A DNA stretch of 64,000 nt from contig NZ_BAAAEU010000010.1 of NCBI RefSeq assembly GCF_039523175.1, positions 62,001-126,000 on the forward strand. Direction: 5' to 3'. The notes below the pieces were generated by a model. It was given only the letters and a program-made list of their open reading frames with translations, did not search any database and had not been told where the DNA came from. The DNA comes from Dokdonella_A soli. GTDB taxonomy: Bacteria; Pseudomonadota; Gammaproteobacteria; Xanthomonadales; Rhodanobacteraceae. Below are positions 52,432 through 60,740 of this stretch, in pieces (position 1 is the first letter of the stretch; each line of letters opens with the position of its first letter). The translations under genes were made by a program, and so were the position numbers.

Positions 52432-53067
52432 TCACGCCGCGGGTGGAGTGAGATCGATCAGCTCGCGCTCGGTTGCGACATAGTCGAGCCGGACGTCCCA
52501 TGGCATCGCCGTGATCGGCGCGACTTCCTGCAGCGCATAGCCGACACCGACCAGCACGGGCTTGCCGACATCGGTGCGGTCGCGCAGGAACGCGAAGCTG
52601 CGATCGTAGTAGCCGCCGCCGAAACCGAGGCGATGGCCAGCACGGTCGAAACCGAGCAACGGAAGCAGTACGAGATCGAGCTGTTCCGGCGTCAGCAGGT
52701 CCGCGACTGCGTGTTCGGGTTCCGGAATGCCATATCCGTTCGTCGAAATCGCGATGCCCGGGCGCCACGGCGCGAAACGCAGCAGCCGGTCCGCGCCGAT
52801 GACCGGCAGGTACCAGGTCTGCCCGCGCTCGCGCAGGCCAGACATCAGCGCAGCCAGCGGCAATTCGCCGGCCACGGCCCAGTAGCCGCCGACGCGCCGA
52901 TCGGTCAGGAATTCGGGTATCCGCTCGAGTTGGGCGACCAGTCCCTGCGATGCGGCGATGCGCTCTGGGGCGGACAGCGCCGCACGCTGCTCCCGCAGCC
53001 GCTTGCGCAAGGCGGAGCGTTCGTTGTCGTTCGGCGGCAGCGAAGATGCAGGCACGTCGGATTGCAT
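52432..53067 (-). CDS. fau: 5-formyltetrahydrofolate cyclo-ligase
   Basis: ATP-dependent conversion of 5-formyl-THF to 5,10-methenyl-THF. The 211 residues have ALRKRLREQRAALSAPER at the N-terminus, LVLLPLLGFDRAGHRLGFGG and GGYYDRSFAFL, the nucleotide/substrate signature. As in many gammaproteobacteria it lies downstream of zapA and the 6S RNA gene. Confidence 0.92.
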   Translation of the reverse strand: MQSDVPASSLPPNDNERSALRKRLREQRAALSAPERIAASQGLVAQLERIPEFLTDRRVGGYWAVAGELPLAALMSGLRERGQTWYLPVIGADRLLRFAPWRPGIAISTNGYGIPEPEHAVADLLTPEQLDLVLLPLLGFDRAGHRLGFGGGYYDRSFAFLRDRTDVGKPVLVGVGYALQEVAPITAMPWDVRLDYVATERELIDLTPPAA

Positions 53068-53249
53068 GGCATGCCCCGGTTCGCGTCAGGCCGTCAAACG
53101 ACCGCACGACGACGTCCGTCGAAGCCTGCTGTTTGTTGAGAAGTGCGGCCACGGGTGGCCGCTTCTGGACCCTGTGAGCGCGTTGGACTACACGAACAAT
53201 CGTGCCCGAACAATCGCGCCTGCAGGTGGTGGCGATCACGGACGATCGC

Positions 53250-53458
53250 AAAAACAAAAGCGGCGTCCTCCGCCATGTCGGTGCGCATCGAACGACCTTG
53301 ATCCATCGGGATCAGGTGGGAAGACTGACGAAGCCATAAGGCTTTCCACACGAGGGTGGACGTGCACACAGGCTTTCGTTTCGTCGTCCCGGGTCGTCTA
53401 TAGGAACAAGGCAATATGTAAGAGTGCGCTGCCGGGCACCGCAGAGGACACCTGCCGC
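53250..53458 (-). ncRNA. ssrS: 6S RNA
   Basis: Read on the minus strand, GCGGC-AGGT-GTCCTC at the 5' end pairs with GAGGAC-GCCGC at the 3' end, forming the closing stem, followed by TTTTGTTTTT. Inside are TTGCCTTGTTCCTATAGACG and the conserved arm CACCTGATCCC...GGATCAAGGT. Location between zapA and fau is the classic 6S locus. It binds RNA polymerase-sigma70 in stationary phase. It starts at the zapA stop and probably is processed from that transcript. Exact ends are estimated. The remaining 182 bases to fau show only a hairpin near 53139-53166. Confidence 0.85.
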
Positions 53459-53760
53459 TATTGTAGTGACGTCGCGAAGGCGCGTTCAAGCTTCGCGTGC
53501 AGTGCTTGCAGTTTCTCTGCCAACTGCGTCGAATCGGTCGAATTGCGGCGACGCTCGTCCAGCAACTCGTGGCTGATGTTCAATGCGGCCAGGATCGCGA
53601 TGCGATCGAGCGTCGCCGAGCGCGCGTTGTTGCGCATCTCGCGCATCTTGGCGTCGAGATAGTGTGCCGCGTCGAGCAGGCCGGGACGCTCCTCGGCCGT
53701 GCAGGCGATCAGGAATTCGCGGTCGAGGATGCTGACCTTGACCGGCTCGCTGGCGCTCAT
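53458..53760 (-). CDS. zapA: Cell-division protein ZapA
   Basis: Promotes FtsZ bundling at midcell. The 100-residue product has VKVSILDREFLIACTAEERP, the LLDAAHYLDAKMREMR segment, then RIAILAALNISHELLDE and a C-terminal coiled coil (LAEKLQALHAKLERAFA), as in the family. Its ATG overlaps the stop of the upstream TIGR02449 gene (ATGA). The longer frame upstream is the shadow of that gene. Confidence 0.94.
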   Translation of the reverse strand: MSASEPVKVSILDREFLIACTAEERPGLLDAAHYLDAKMREMRNNARSATLDRIAILAALNISHELLDERRRNSTDSTQLAEKLQALHAKLERAFATSLQ

Positions 53761-53975
53761 CCTTGATTCTGCTCCAGCGACTTCAGCCGCATGATCATTG
53801 CCTCGACGCGCGAGCGCGCCTGCTCGTTGCGTGCGAGCAACTGTGCCCGCTCGGTCGCCAGTTGCTCCTGGCTGTGGCGCAGGCTGCGGTTTTCCTCCTG
53901 CAGGGCCCGGCACAGTTCGAGGAGCCGATCGAGTCGGTCCCCAATGGCCAGCAGGCTTTGCTCATGCGCGGACAT
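53757..53975 (-). CDS. TIGR02449-family ZapB-like coiled-coil protein
   Basis: A 72-residue, almost entirely coiled-coil protein (LAIGDRLDRLLELCRALQEE to RVEAMIMRLKSLEQNQG). It belongs to the TIGR02449 family found next to zapA, as here. The position suggests a division role like ZapB. The -10 element lies 8 bases before the ATG, so the mRNA may be leaderless. Confidence 0.88.
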   Translation of the reverse strand: MSAHEQSLLAIGDRLDRLLELCRALQEENRSLRHSQEQLATERAQLLARNEQARSRVEAMIMRLKSLEQNQG

Positions 53976-53982
53976 GCGCTGA

Positions 53983-54013
53983 AATATAGCATCGCCGCCG
54001 CGCGGTTTGTCAT
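53983..54013 (-). promoter_or_regulatory. Promoter of the zapA operon
   Basis: On the minus strand ATGACA (5 of 6 to TTGACA), 19 bases, then an extended -10 TGC-TATATT. The expected start of transcription is within one or two bases of the ATG at 53975, which implies a leaderless mRNA. Confidence 0.55.
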
Positions 54014-54050
54014 CCGTGGTAGCGCGAGGACCGAACCGCGACGACGAGCG

Positions 54051-57000
54051 TCAGGGATGCGGTTCACCGAGGGCGACACGCCGCCGCTGCGCGCGTTCGC
54101 GCAGGAACGCGAGGCACTGGTCGGGCGGCAGCGGGAACGCCAGCCAGTGGCCCTGGATCTCGTCGCAATCCTGTTCGCGCAGGTACTCGACCTGCTCGGC
54201 GCGTTCGACGCCTTCGGCGACGACATTCAGTCCGAGCGAATGCGCCATCGTGATCACGGTCGCGGTGATCGCCTCGTCGTCCGGATCGGTGGTGATGTCG
54301 CCGACGAACTCCTTGTCGATCTTCAGCGTATCGATCGGCAGGCGCTTCAAGTAGCTCAGCGACGAATAGCCGGTGCCGAAATCGTCGATCGCGAGCGTCA
54401 CGCCGATCGCCTTGAGCCGGCGCAGCGTGGTGATCGACTGCTCGGCGTTCGCCATGACCATGCTTTCGGTCAGCTCGAGTTCGAGCTGGTTCGGCGCGAT
54501 GTCGTGCTCGGCGAGCACGTCGCACAGGCGTCGGATCAGGTCGCCGCGCCGCAGTTGCGCGACCGACACGTTGACCGACATCGTGATGTCGTGGATGCCG
54601 GCCTCTCGCCAGCGTGCGAGCTGCGCGCAGGCCTGCGCGACGACCCAGTCGCCGATTTCGACGATCAGGCCGGTTTCCTCGGCGATCGGGATGAACACGC
54701 CCGGCGAGACGTTGCCGAGGTCTCCGCTGCGCCAGCGCAGCAGCGCCTCGACACCGGTGATGCGCTCGTCGAGCAGCGACAATTTCGGTTGGTACACCAG
54801 CGAGAGCTCGTTGCGCTCCAGCGCCTTGCGCAGCGCGGCGACCGTGGTCGCACGCAGGCGCGCGGCCGCGTCCATCGCCTCGGTGTAGACCATCCAGGTC
54901 TTGCGGCCGTGTTCCTTGGCCTGGTACATCGCGGTATCGGCGAACTTCAGCAGGTCGGTCGGCACCTGGCCGTGGTCCGGGTAGAGGCTGATGCCGATCG
55001 ACGGCGAGATCACGACTTCCTGGCCGTTGTCGAGTTCCAGCGGCTCCTCGAACGCGGCGATGACCTTCTCGGCGACGCGTTCGGCTTCGGCGCTGCCGAT
55101 ATCCTCGAGCACGATCGTGAATTCGTCGCCGCCGAGGCGCGCGACCGAATCGCCCTCGCGCACGACCTGACGCAGACGATTGCCCGCGGCCTTCAGCATG
55201 CGATCGCCGGCGGCGTGACCCATCGAATCGTTGACGTGCTTGAAGCGGTCGAGGTCGAGGAACAGCACCGCTATCTTGTGCGCGCCGCGCCGCGCGCGGA
55301 CGATCGCGTGACCGATGCGTTCGCTGAGCAGGGTGCGGTTCGGCAGGCCGGTCAGCGCGTCGTAGTTGGCGAGGTAGCGCAGCTCCTGCTCGGTGCGCTT
55401 GCGATCGGTGATGTCGGAAATCACGCTGACGTAGTGCGTGCGCACGCCGTTGGCGTCGCGCACCTCGGAAATCTCGGACCAGCTGAGGAATTCGTCGCCA
55501 TCCTTGCGCCGCTGCCAGAGTTCGCCGCGCCAGTGTCCGCTGCGGGCGAGCTTGTCGCGTATCGCGACGTAGTGCTCGGCCGGATGCTGCGAGCAATTCA
55601 GCAGCGCGGTCGGCTGCCCGGCGATCTCCTCCTGGCGCCAACCGGTGATGCGCGTGAATGCGGGATTGACCGTGAGGAAGTGATAGTCGAGGTCGCTCAC
55701 CGCGACCGCCTCGGCCATGCTGCGGATGACTTCCTGGGCGACGCGACGGTCCTGCTCGGCGGCGCGCTCTTCGGTGACGTCGCGCGCGGTGCCGCACATG
55801 CGCAGTGGCTGGCCATCCTCGTCGCGCTCGACGATCTTGCCGCGCGCGAGCGACCAGGTCCAGCGGCCGTCGCGGCGGCGCAGGCGGTGTTCCGACTCGA
55901 ACGTGTCGGTGGTGCGGTTGATGTGGTTTTCCAGCCGGCGCTCGACCGCCGGCAGATCGTCCACATGCAGGTGCTCGCGCAGCCATGCGTAGGGAAGCCG
56001 CGCCGGCCGTCGCTGCACGCCCTTGAACAGATCGCCGGTACCGGTCACCACGACCTCGTTGCGCGCGATGCTCCAGTCCCAGAAATCGTCGCCCGAGCCC
56101 CACAGCGCGAGGCGCAGGCGGTCCTCGCGCTCCTTGAGGTCGCGGTGATAGGCCCGCTCCTCGCTGCGCCGCCGCCGGTGTGCGCGCCAGGCGAGCAGGA
56201 GCGCGGCCGCGGCGATCAGCACGTACGCCACCTTTGCGGCCGGGCTGTCCCACCATGGCGGTGTTACGTGCAGCGCGATCGTCGCGATGCGGTCGTTCCA
56301 GTAGCCGTCGTGGTTGCTTCCACGCACCTTGAACGTGTAGCGCCCGGGGTCGAGATTGGTGTAGGTCGCCTCGTGCCGCGCACCGGCTTCGATCCAGTGA
56401 TCGTCGAAGCCGTCGAGCTGATAAGCAAACTGGTTGCGGTCGGGCGCGGTGAAGTCGAGCGCGGCAAACTCGAAGCGAACGATGCGGTCGGCCGCCTCCA
56501 TCTGCAGCTGGCTGCCTTCGTGCAGCACATGCGCATCGCGGTTGCCGATGCGCACGTTGGTGAACACGACCGGCGCCGCATAGCGGCTGCCGACGATCGC
56601 CTGCGGAGAGAACAGGTTGAGGCCGTTCACTCCGCCGAATGCGAGCTGGCCGTCACGCAGCATCGCGCAGGCACTGCCGTTGAATTCCATCCCCTGCAGG
56701 CCATCGGCGAGCGTGAACGTGCGGAAGGTGCTGCTGGTGCGATCGAACGAGGCGATGCCGCGGTTCGTGCTCAGCCAGAGTCGACCCATGCGGTCATCCG
56801 CGATCGCATACACGGTGCCGCTCGGCAATCCGTCGCGGGGCAGCCAGCGCGTAAACCGCGCATGTTCCGCGTCGAGCACATCGAGCCGGTCGAGGCCGGA
56901 TTGCGTGCCGATCCACAGCTGGCCGTCCTCGGTTTCCTGGAATGCGCGCACGAGGTTCGCGGAAAGCGAGTGTGCATCGGCGGGATCGTTGCGGAACACG

Positions 57001-58646
57001 CGCACGCTGCGCTGGACCGGATCGATCAGGTTCAGCCCGGTCATCGTGCCGACCCAGATGCGCCCTTCGCGGTCTTCGTGCAACACCACGATGCGGTCGT
57101 CGGCGAGGCCACCGATCGCGGTCTCGCTGGCGTCGCGACGGAACAGGGTCCATGTCCGCTTCCCCGGACTGTGCTGCACGAGGCCGCCGCGCGCGCTGCC
57201 GATCCACAGTGTGCCGTCGCGTGCGCTGAGCAGGCTGCGCACGTCGACATCGGGCAGCCCGTGCGCGCCCTTTGCGTCCGTGGGCAGGAACGAAGCCTGG
57301 CGATGCACGGGATCGAGCAGGGCTACGCCGTGATTGGTTCCGACCCAGAGCCGTCCACCGCCGGCGTCTGCGAAGGCAGACACGGTCACCCGCGGGTCGC
57401 GCGCGGTGTCCTTCAGGCCGTTGGCGATCAGGTCGGTGTAATGATCGAACCGGTTCGCGGCACGATCGTAACGCTTCGGCCCGTCGCCATCCGCGCCCAG
57501 CCAGAGTCCGCCGCTGGCGTCCTCGAACAACGCGCGGATGTAGTTCGCCGCGGTACTTGCGGGCCCGGGTTCGCGATCGGCCACATAGCGAAACAGCGTT
57601 CCGTTCGGATCCACCTTGGCGATCCCGCGTTCCAGCGTGCCGACCCAGAGCAGGCCGGAACGATCGATGTCGAGGCTGGTGACGGTGGCGTCAGGCGGGC
57701 TCCCGGCCAGGCCATTGTCCGGCTTGAGCCACTGGGTCTGGTTGCCGGCGGCGTCGAACACGGCCAGGCCCTCGTTGGGAACCGCGAACCACAGGCGGCC
57801 ACGCGGATCCTCGACCATCGCGGTGACCGGATAGTGGCCCTGCGCCGGCCATGCCTGTTCCGCCGAACCATCCGGCATGATCCGGTAGACGCCATTCGCC
57901 GTCGCGACATGCAGTCGCCGGGCGTGGTCGAGCAGCAGCGCCTGCGGGTCGTCGATCCGGTCCGTGGCGACGCGCTCCAGCGCATCCGTGCCCGGTACCA
58001 GACGCAGCAGGCCAGCCGAACTGGCGATCCACAGTGTTCCGTCGTCGGTGAGATCGAGCTTGCGCACGTGCAGCGCGCCGTTGTCCTCCTGGACGATCGG
58101 CAATCTGCGTTTCGTGCGGCCGTTGGTGGTGTCGACCAGCGCGATGCCCGCGTCGCTGGCGATCCACAGCCCCTGTCGCGGATCGAACCGCAAGGCGCGC
58201 ACGGTCGACCAGGAGGCGTCCGTACCGGGCTCGGTCGTGCCCATGTGTTGGAACACGCCGGTCGACGGCGTGTGGCGGATCAGCCCGAGCGTGCTGGAGC
58301 CGATCCAGATGTTGCCGTCGCCATCCTCGGCCAGCGCCGTCACCGGACCCGCGGGCGGGCTGTCCGGGTCATCGCCGGAATGCTCGTAGGTGTTGAAGCC
58401 GTAGCCGTCGTACTGCTGCAAGCCGCCCGCGGTGCCGATCCAGATGAAACCGGCACGGTCCTGCAGGAACGCGATCACCGAGTTCTGGGCGAGGCCATGA
58501 TCGGTGCCGATCGTCTGGAAGAAGAAATCACGCCGGACCGCTTCGCCCTGTGCCGACGCCGAGCACACGATGCAGGCGATCAACAGGCAGGAGCGCCAAC
58601 ACCAACGCCGACGCGACCCCGCCAATGGCGACCCGGAAAACTTCAT
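54051..58646 (-). CDS. Large membrane sensor with beta-propeller, Y_Y_Y, PAS, GGDEF and EAL domains
   Basis: A 1531-residue c-di-GMP signalling protein. Order: signal peptide (1-34); periplasmic propeller of two-component-regulator repeats (about 40-705; IGTDHGLAQNSVIAFLQDRA, many WIGT/WVGT blades); Y_Y_Y domain (709-785); one TM (805-822); PAS regions (845-950 and 965-1085); GGDEF (about 1095-1255) with intact GGDEF at 1172 and the RxxD inhibitory site (REGD) five residues before; EAL (1265-1515) with EALLRW, ELTESMV, IDDFGTGYSSL and VVAEGVE. Both catalytic motif sets are intact, so synthesis and breakdown are both possible. Confidence 0.93.
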   Translation of the reverse strand: MKFSGSPLAGSRRRWCWRSCLLIACIVCSASAQGEAVRRDFFFQTIGTDHGLAQNSVIAFLQDRAGFIWIGTAGGLQQYDGYGFNTYEHSGDDPDSPPAGPVTALAEDGDGNIWIGSSTLGLIRHTPSTGVFQHMGTTEPGTDASWSTVRALRFDPRQGLWIASDAGIALVDTTNGRTKRRLPIVQEDNGALHVRKLDLTDDGTLWIASSAGLLRLVPGTDALERVATDRIDDPQALLLDHARRLHVATANGVYRIMPDGSAEQAWPAQGHYPVTAMVEDPRGRLWFAVPNEGLAVFDAAGNQTQWLKPDNGLAGSPPDATVTSLDIDRSGLLWVGTLERGIAKVDPNGTLFRYVADREPGPASTAANYIRALFEDASGGLWLGADGDGPKRYDRAANRFDHYTDLIANGLKDTARDPRVTVSAFADAGGGRLWVGTNHGVALLDPVHRQASFLPTDAKGAHGLPDVDVRSLLSARDGTLWIGSARGGLVQHSPGKRTWTLFRRDASETAIGGLADDRIVVLHEDREGRIWVGTMTGLNLIDPVQRSVRVFRNDPADAHSLSANLVRAFQETEDGQLWIGTQSGLDRLDVLDAEHARFTRWLPRDGLPSGTVYAIADDRMGRLWLSTNRGIASFDRTSSTFRTFTLADGLQGMEFNGSACAMLRDGQLAFGGVNGLNLFSPQAIVGSRYAAPVVFTNVRIGNRDAHVLHEGSQLQMEAADRIVRFEFAALDFTAPDRNQFAYQLDGFDDHWIEAGARHEATYTNLDPGRYTFKVRGSNHDGYWNDRIATIALHVTPPWWDSPAAKVAYVLIAAAALLLAWRAHRRRRSEERAYHRDLKEREDRLRLALWGSGDDFWDWSIARNEVVVTGTGDLFKGVQRRPARLPYAWLREHLHVDDLPAVERRLENHINRTTDTFESEHRLRRRDGRWTWSLARGKIVERDEDGQPLRMCGTARDVTEERAAEQDRRVAQEVIRSMAEAVAVSDLDYHFLTVNPAFTRITGWRQEEIAGQPTALLNCSQHPAEHYVAIRDKLARSGHWRGELWQRRKDGDEFLSWSEISEVRDANGVRTHYVSVISDITDRKRTEQELRYLANYDALTGLPNRTLLSERIGHAIVRARRGAHKIAVLFLDLDRFKHVNDSMGHAAGDRMLKAAGNRLRQVVREGDSVARLGGDEFTIVLEDIGSAEAERVAEKVIAAFEEPLELDNGQEVVISPSIGISLYPDHGQVPTDLLKFADTAMYQAKEHGRKTWMVYTEAMDAAARLRATTVAALRKALERNELSLVYQPKLSLLDERITGVEALLRWRSGDLGNVSPGVFIPIAEETGLIVEIGDWVVAQACAQLARWREAGIHDITMSVNVSVAQLRRGDLIRRLCDVLAEHDIAPNQLELELTESMVMANAEQSITTLRRLKAIGVTLAIDDFGTGYSSLSYLKRLPIDTLKIDKEFVGDITTDPDDEAITATVITMAHSLGLNVVAEGVERAEQVEYLREQDCDEIQGHWLAFPLPPDQCLAFLRERAQRRRVALGEPHP

Positions 58647-58751
58647 GGGCGCGAGCTTACAGACTCCAACGTTGTGCCAGTGTAGGCAAACGCAGTCGGC
58701 TCCGCCACGCGCAGGTAGACTGATGCCGACTCCGAAGCCAGCCGGTCCGCG

Positions 58752-59303
58752 ATGCACCCCGACCTCACCCATGCCGAACTCGCGAAAGCGCTCGACAGAC
58801 TGCGCCTCGGCGTCAATGCCAGCGACCTGCACGGCTCGCTGACCGGCTACCTTTGCGCAGGCGCGCAAACCGACGCCGACGGTTGGCTGGACGCTCTGCA
58901 GCTCGATTTCGACGATCCCGGCCTGGCTCGCAACGAGATCCTGCAGCGGCTGTATCGCAGCTGCCTCGCCCAGTTCGGGGCCACACCCGCCAGCGTCGAT
59001 CCGCTGTTGCCTGCGTCCAGCGCGCCGCTGGCGTGCCGCGCCGACGCGCTGGTCGAATGGTGCCGCGGTTTCCTTGGCGGCTTCGGACTCGCTGGCGCGG
59101 CGGCGCGCGCCGGGCTGACCGCCGATGCGACCGAGATCCTCGCTGACCTCGGCACCATCGCGGCATCGCGCTTCGACTACGCGGACACCGCCGGCGATGA
59201 GCAGGCGCTGGCTGACGTGCTCGACTTCGTGCGCACCGGTGCCGCGCTGCTGCATCGTGATGTCCGGCGCGCCGCTCGCGCTGCGCCGCATTCGCTGCAC
59301 TGA
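58752..59303 (+). CDS. UPF0149/YgfB-family protein
   Basis: A 183-residue helical protein. LHGSLTGYLCAGAQTDADGW and CRGFLGGFGLAG match YgfB/UPF0149. In gammaproteobacteria ygfB commonly lies just upstream of pepP, as here, often followed by ubiH. A Pseudomonas homologue affects AmpC regulation; the role here is unknown. TAGACT at 58717 is a possible -10. The gene is divergent from the large sensor. Confidence 0.88.
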   Translation: MHPDLTHAELAKALDRLRLGVNASDLHGSLTGYLCAGAQTDADGWLDALQLDFDDPGLARNEILQRLYRSCLAQFGATPASVDPLLPASSAPLACRADALVEWCRGFLGGFGLAGAAARAGLTADATEILADLGTIAASRFDYADTAGDEQALADVLDFVRTGAALLHRDVRRAARAAPHSLH

Positions 59304-59426
59304 CGCGTACGCAGCGCCGTTGCAACGCGTGGTGGCCACCGAATCGGCGTCGAGCTCGAACATCGTCGTGCCGATTCAATAGAATGGGCGGCGCAATCCG
59401 CGGCCACGAACCGGACCCATGCATCG

Positions 59427-60740
59427 ATGATCGAACCCAGGGAATACGCGCGCCGTCGCCGCCAGTTGATGCGCATGGCCGGCAACGACGCGATCGTGAT
59501 CGTCGCCGCCGCGCCGGAGCGCGTGCGCAACAACGATGCGCACTATCCGTACCGCCAGGACAGCGATTTCCACTACCTGACCGGCTTCGCCGAGCCGGAT
59601 GCGGTGCTCGCGCTGGTGCCCGGACGCGAACCGGGCGAGATGATCCTGTTCTGCCGCGAGCGCGATCCCGAGCGCGAACGCTGGGACGGCCCGCGCGCCG
59701 GCACCGAGGGCGCGGTCGCCGCGTTCGGCATGGACGATGCGTTTCCGATCGACGACATCGACGACATCCTGCCGGGATTGATCGAAGGCCGCGCGCGCGT
59801 CTACTACCACTTCGGCCGCGACACCGAGTTCGACCTGAAATTGATCGGCTGGGTCAACCGCGTGCGCGCACAGGTGCGTCAGGGCGCGAAGCCGCCGCAC
59901 GAGTTCGTCGCGCTGTCGCACCTCCTGCACGACCTGCGCCTGTACAAGTCGCGCAACGAACTGCGCCTGATGCGCAAGTCCGCGAAGATCGCCGCCGATG
60001 CGCACCTGCGCGCGATGCAGGCGGCCCGACCCGGCATGAACGAGCACGAGGTCGAGGCGGAACTGCTGCACACCTTCCGCAAGCATGGCGCGGTGCCGAG
60101 CTACGAGCCGATCGTCGGCGGCGGCGCGAATGGCTGCGTGCTGCACTATCGCGCGAACAACGCGCCACTCGTTGATGGCGACCTGCTGCTGATCGACGCA
60201 GGCGCCGAGTACGAATGCTACGCGTCCGACATCACGCGCACGTTCCCGGTCAACGGACGTTACTCGCCCGAACAGCGCGCGCTCTACGACATCGTGCTCG
60301 CCGCACAGCTCGCGGCGATCGAGGAAGTACGCGCCGGTCGTTCGTTCGACGCCTACCACGACGCGGCGGTGCGTACGATCACCAAGGGCTTGATCAAGCT
60401 CGGCCTGCTCGGTGGCAGCGTCGACAGGAACCTGCGCGAGCATGCGTACCGCAAGTTCTACATGCACAAGACCGGACACTGGCTCGGCCTCGACGTGCAC
60501 GACGTCGGCGACTACCGCGTCGACGGCGAGTTCCGTGTGCTCGAACCCGGCATGGTCGTCACCGTCGAACCCGGTCTCTACATCGCGCCGGACCAGAAGG
60601 GCGTGCCGGCGAAGTTCCGCGGCATCGGCATCCGCATCGAGGACGATGTCATCGTGACCGACGGCGAGCCGGAGGTCATCTCCGCCGGCGTGCCCAAGCA
60701 TGCGGACGAGATCGAAGCGCTCATGGCGGCACGCGCATGA
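59427..60740 (+). CDS. pepP: Xaa-Pro aminopeptidase
   Basis: Removes N-terminal residues before proline. The 437-residue creatinase-fold enzyme has an N-terminal AMP_N domain (EYARRRRQLMRMAGNDAIVI, YRQDSDFHYLTGF) and the M24 metal ligands: Asp in LLIDAGAEYECYASDITRTF (two Asp), His in HKTGHWLGLDVHD, Glu in TVEPGLYIAP and Glu in GIRIEDDV. The ATG overlap (ATGA) couples it to the AcvB/VirJ gene. Confidence 0.95.
   Translation: MIEPREYARRRRQLMRMAGNDAIVIVAAAPERVRNNDAHYPYRQDSDFHYLTGFAEPDAVLALVPGREPGEMILFCRERDPERERWDGPRAGTEGAVAAFGMDDAFPIDDIDDILPGLIEGRARVYYHFGRDTEFDLKLIGWVNRVRAQVRQGAKPPHEFVALSHLLHDLRLYKSRNELRLMRKSAKIAADAHLRAMQAARPGMNEHEVEAELLHTFRKHGAVPSYEPIVGGGANGCVLHYRANNAPLVDGDLLLIDAGAEYECYASDITRTFPVNGRYSPEQRALYDIVLAAQLAAIEEVRAGRSFDAYHDAAVRTITKGLIKLGLLGGSVDRNLREHAYRKFYMHKTGHWLGLDVHDVGDYRVDGEFRVLEPGMVVTVEPGLYIAPDQKGVPAKFRGIGIRIEDDVIVTDGEPEVISAGVPKHADEIEALMAARA

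Noticed and set aside
53139..53166. Hairpin between 6S RNA and fau as a terminator
   Set aside because: The stem (AGAAGTGCGGCCAC region) is strong but no U-run follows on the minus strand, and fau would be cut off from its likely promoter.
53763..58685. A 1640-codon open frame on the plus strand
   Set aside because: It is the exact antisense of the propeller-GGDEF-EAL gene. Its product is low in complexity and matches no family, while the minus-strand protein has intact motifs throughout. Long antisense frames are expected at this GC content.
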